Shown here: in pieces, positions 61,577 through 64,000 of the stretch | How the letters are laid out: each line of letters starts with the position of its first letter | How positions within the stretch are numbered: the stretch's first letter is position 1 | Source of the DNA: Paraburkholderia phenazinium | GTDB lineage: Bacteria; Pseudomonadota; Gammaproteobacteria; Burkholderiales; Burkholderiaceae | Length of the DNA: 64,000 nucleotides | Direction of reading: 5' to 3' | NCBI RefSeq assembly: GCF_900141745.1 | Contig: NZ_FSRM01000001.1 | Coordinates: 2,790,001 to 2,854,000 of the forward strand | Made by a program: the position numbers and the translations under genes | Notes under the pieces: generated by a model | Told to the model about the DNA's origin: nothing | What the model saw: the letters and a program-made list of their open reading frames with translations, nothing else | Database searches by the model: none

Positions 61577-63871
61577 ATGAGCACAGATGCCCCCATCAAG
61601 GAGTACTCGCACCCTGCAGGCGGCTGGGGCTCTGTGAAGGCGGTGGCCTCGATCCTGGTCCAGGAGCACGTCGCACTGCACGGCACGCAGGTGCTCATGC
61701 ACCAGAACAAACCGGACGGCTTTGCCTGCGTAAGCTGTTCATGGGCGAAGCCCGCCGACCCGCACCTGTTCGAGTTCTGCGAGAACGGCGCGAAGGCCAC
61801 GGCCTGGGAGATCACCAACAAACGTGTCGACGCTCAGTTCTTCGAGACTCATACGCTGAGCGAGCTGGAGTCGTGGTCCGGATTTGAACTTGAATCGCAA
61901 GGACGGCTCGGCGCGCCGATGCGCTGGGACCCGGCTAGCGATCGCTACGTCCCCACAACGTGGGAGGATGCGTTTGCCGACATCGCCAGCGAGCTCCGCG
62001 CGATGGATCCGAAGGAAGTGGTGTTTTACGCGTCCGGTCGCGCTTCGCTTGAAACCTCGTACATGTATCAGCTTCTCGCGCGCATGTATGGCAGCAACAA
62101 TCTGCCGGACAGCTCGAACATGTGCCACGAGAGCACCTCCGTGGGTCTCGTGCCGGCGATTGGCGCGCCGGTTGGTACCGTCACGCTCGCCGACTTCGAG
62201 AAAGCCGACTGTCTGTTTTTCTTCGGCCACAACACCGGCACCAACGCGCCGCGCATGCTGCACCAGTTGCAGGATGCGCGCAAACGCGGCGTGGAAATCA
62301 TCACGTTCAATCCGATCAGGGAGCGCGGCCTCGTCGACTTTGCCAATCCGCAGTCACCAGTGGAGATGCTGACACCCGGCGCGACACAAATCAGCACCCA
62401 GTATCACCAGGTCAAAGTAGGCGGCGACGCTGCGGCGATCGCAGGGCTATGCAAACTGTTGATCGAATGGGATGACGAAGCACAGCGGAACGGCACCCCA
62501 CGCGTGCTCGACGCCGCCTTTATCGCCGAGCACACGCATGGCTTCGACGAGTTTGCCGCGGCCATGCGTGCGACCACCTGGAAAGAGATCGAAGGCCACG
62601 CCCATCTGAGTCGCGCCACGCTCGAAGCGGCCGCTCGCGAATACGCCCGCGCCAAAGCGGTGATCGTGCTGTACGGCATGGGCATTACCCAGCATCGCAG
62701 CGGCGTGCATAACGTGCAGATGCTCACCAATCTGCTGCTGTTACGCGGCAATATCGGGCGCCCCGGTGCAGGCATCTGTCCGATTCGCGGCCATTCGAAC
62801 GTCCAGGGACAGCGTACCGTGGGCATCACCGAGAAGCCGGAACTCGCCCCGCTCGACAGGCTTGCGGAACTGTACGACTTCGAGCCGCCACGCGATAAAG
62901 GCATGAGCACTGTTGAAGCGTGTCGCGGTGTGCTCGATGGCAAGGTAAAAGGTTTCATCGGACTCGGCGGCAACTTCCAGGTCGCGACCCCCGATCATCA
63001 TGTGATGGACCCGGCGTGGCGCAAGGTGCGGCTCACCGTGCAGATTGCGACCAAGCTCAACCGCAGCCATCTGATTCACGGCGAGGTCGCGTATCTGCTG
63101 CCGTGCCTTGGGCGCATCGAGATCGACCGCCAGGCGAGCGGCGACCAGGCGGTTAGCGTCGAAGACAGCACGGCCTGCATTCACGGTTCGCACGGTTACG
63201 TGGAGCCGGCGAGCGAGATGCTGCTTTCGGAACCGGCCATTGTCGCGGGCTTGGCCAACGCACTCCTGCCGCGCAATCCACGGGTCGACTGGGATGCGTG
63301 GGTGGACGACTACGCAAAGATTCGCGGCGCTATCGAGCAGACCTATCCCGACCAGTTCCGCGATTTCAACGAGCGTTTCTGGCAACCAGGCGGTTTTCAC
63401 CGTCCTATTCCCGCCTGCGAGCGGAAGTGGAAAACGCCCAATGGCAAGGCGAATTTCATTGTGCCCGAGACGCTCGATGAGGACGCGGATATGCCGTCCA
63501 CCGGTCCAGATGTGCTGCGTCTGATGACGACTCGCGGCGACAGCCAGTTCAACACCACGGTCTACGGTCTGGACGATCGCTTTCGCGGCGTGACCGGCAC
63601 CCGCGAAGTGCTGCTGATGCATCGTGACGACCTGACGCGGCTCGGCTTTGCAGAAGGCGACGCGGTGTGTATTTCCACGTTGTCGAACGACGGCATCACG
63701 CGCGAACTCGACGGCATGCGCGTGCATGCGTTCGATATTCCACAGGGCTGCATGATGGGCTACTACCCGGAATGCAATCCGCTGATCCCGCTTTACCACC
63801 ACGCGAAATCGAGCCTCGTGCCGGCAGCGAAGTCGATTCCGGTGCGTTTGCGTAAGTCGAGTGGTGGCTAG
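61577..63871 (+). CDS. FdhF/YdeP-family molybdopterin oxidoreductase
   Basis: A 764-residue molybdenum-cofactor enzyme related to formate dehydrogenase alpha subunits and E. coli YdeP. The N-terminus carries only CVSCSW, not the full four-Cys iron-sulfur motif. Cofactor-binding stretches include DSSNMCHESTSVGL, FFGHNTGTNAPRM, GNIGRPGAGICPIRGHSNVQG and the C-terminal MMGYYPECNPL. The ATG at 61577 follows AGGAG by five bases. Substrate is unknown; YdeP has been linked to acid resistance. No FdhD-type gene is beside it in the window. The last 129 bp of the window after the stop show nothing recognisable. Confidence 0.91.
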   Translation: MSTDAPIKEYSHPAGGWGSVKAVASILVQEHVALHGTQVLMHQNKPDGFACVSCSWAKPADPHLFEFCENGAKATAWEITNKRVDAQFFETHTLSELESWSGFELESQGRLGAPMRWDPASDRYVPTTWEDAFADIASELRAMDPKEVVFYASGRASLETSYMYQLLARMYGSNNLPDSSNMCHESTSVGLVPAIGAPVGTVTLADFEKADCLFFFGHNTGTNAPRMLHQLQDARKRGVEIITFNPIRERGLVDFANPQSPVEMLTPGATQISTQYHQVKVGGDAAAIAGLCKLLIEWDDEAQRNGTPRVLDAAFIAEHTHGFDEFAAAMRATTWKEIEGHAHLSRATLEAAAREYARAKAVIVLYGMGITQHRSGVHNVQMLTNLLLLRGNIGRPGAGICPIRGHSNVQGQRTVGITEKPELAPLDRLAELYDFEPPRDKGMSTVEACRGVLDGKVKGFIGLGGNFQVATPDHHVMDPAWRKVRLTVQIATKLNRSHLIHGEVAYLLPCLGRIEIDRQASGDQAVSVEDSTACIHGSHGYVEPASEMLLSEPAIVAGLANALLPRNPRVDWDAWVDDYAKIRGAIEQTYPDQFRDFNERFWQPGGFHRPIPACERKWKTPNGKANFIVPETLDEDADMPSTGPDVLRLMTTRGDSQFNTTVYGLDDRFRGVTGTREVLLMHRDDLTRLGFAEGDAVCISTLSNDGITRELDGMRVHAFDIPQGCMMGYYPECNPLIPLYHHAKSSLVPAAKSIPVRLRKSSGG

Positions 63872-64000
63872 CGGCTGCAGGCTGGCGTTGCGGCAGAGCG
63901 CGACGGTTTCACCTTTGCGAGCGCCTCACAAACGGGGATAATCCGACCTAGGGTAAAGAAAATCTTGGTCTGGATCGTATGCGTCCCCATCTCCCACTTA

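Overview
The window is GC-rich DNA from a beta-proteobacterium of the Burkholderiaceae, most likely Paraburkholderia, Caballeronia or a close relative. This is judged from the OpcP-type trimeric porin, the DUF6723-like and DUF2934-like small proteins, the codon bias, and the mix of aryl polyene, efflux and sugar-uptake loci. I see no rRNA, tRNA, CRISPR array, insertion sequence or phage gene. It looks like ordinary chromosome or second-replicon DNA with many accessory metabolic blocks.

Bases 1-12122 form a sugar-catabolism region. A first CUT2-type ABC transporter (its ATPase cut by the left edge, then permease and binding protein) is followed by an amidohydrolase/lactonase. A ROK-family repressor is divergent from a second operon: Gfo/Idh/MocA dehydrogenase, a binding protein, ATPase and permease closely resembling E. 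coli AlsB/AlsA/AlsC, then a 2-hydroxyacid dehydrogenase and a mutarotase-like protein. The enzymes suggest an oxidative, lactone-type route for an unidentified sugar or sugar acid. An RhlE-type helicase follows, then a non-coding gap of about 760 bp.

Bases 14355-20853 hold a CHRD-domain secreted protein, a cytochrome b561, an AtoE-type fatty-acid transporter, an aldo/keto reductase, a porin and a Cra-like LacI regulator. Bases 21008-33300 are an aryl polyene (type II PKS-like) cluster. A glycosyltransferase and acyl carrier protein are divergent from an operon of tightly overlapping genes: membrane protein, AMP-ligase fused to a hotdog dehydratase, LpxL-like acyltransferase, LolA-like protein, MMPL exporter, NodB deacetylase, ketosynthase, chain-length factor and second dehydratase. 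The ketoreductase, second ACP and second ketosynthase usual for such clusters are not in this block.

Bases 33381-46707 carry a His-rich small exported protein, an exported beta-propeller with an exported creatininase-like protein, a 30-residue membrane micro-protein, a second aldo/keto reductase, and a hybrid histidine kinase divergent from an EmrA/EmrB/NodT-like efflux operon. An AI-2E-type permease with a large extra C-terminal domain follows, adjoining a DUF2934 gene. Bases 46888-63871 hold glgX, a PRC-barrel protein, a stand-alone receiver, an ATP-dependent DNA ligase with its MBL-fold exonuclease, a lipoprotein, transketolase, a cupin, the Kup potassium transporter, two small proteins, an MgtC-like protein and a YdeP-type molybdopterin oxidoreductase. 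Clear hairpin terminators lie at 18201-18240, 36159-36197 and 54680-54725.
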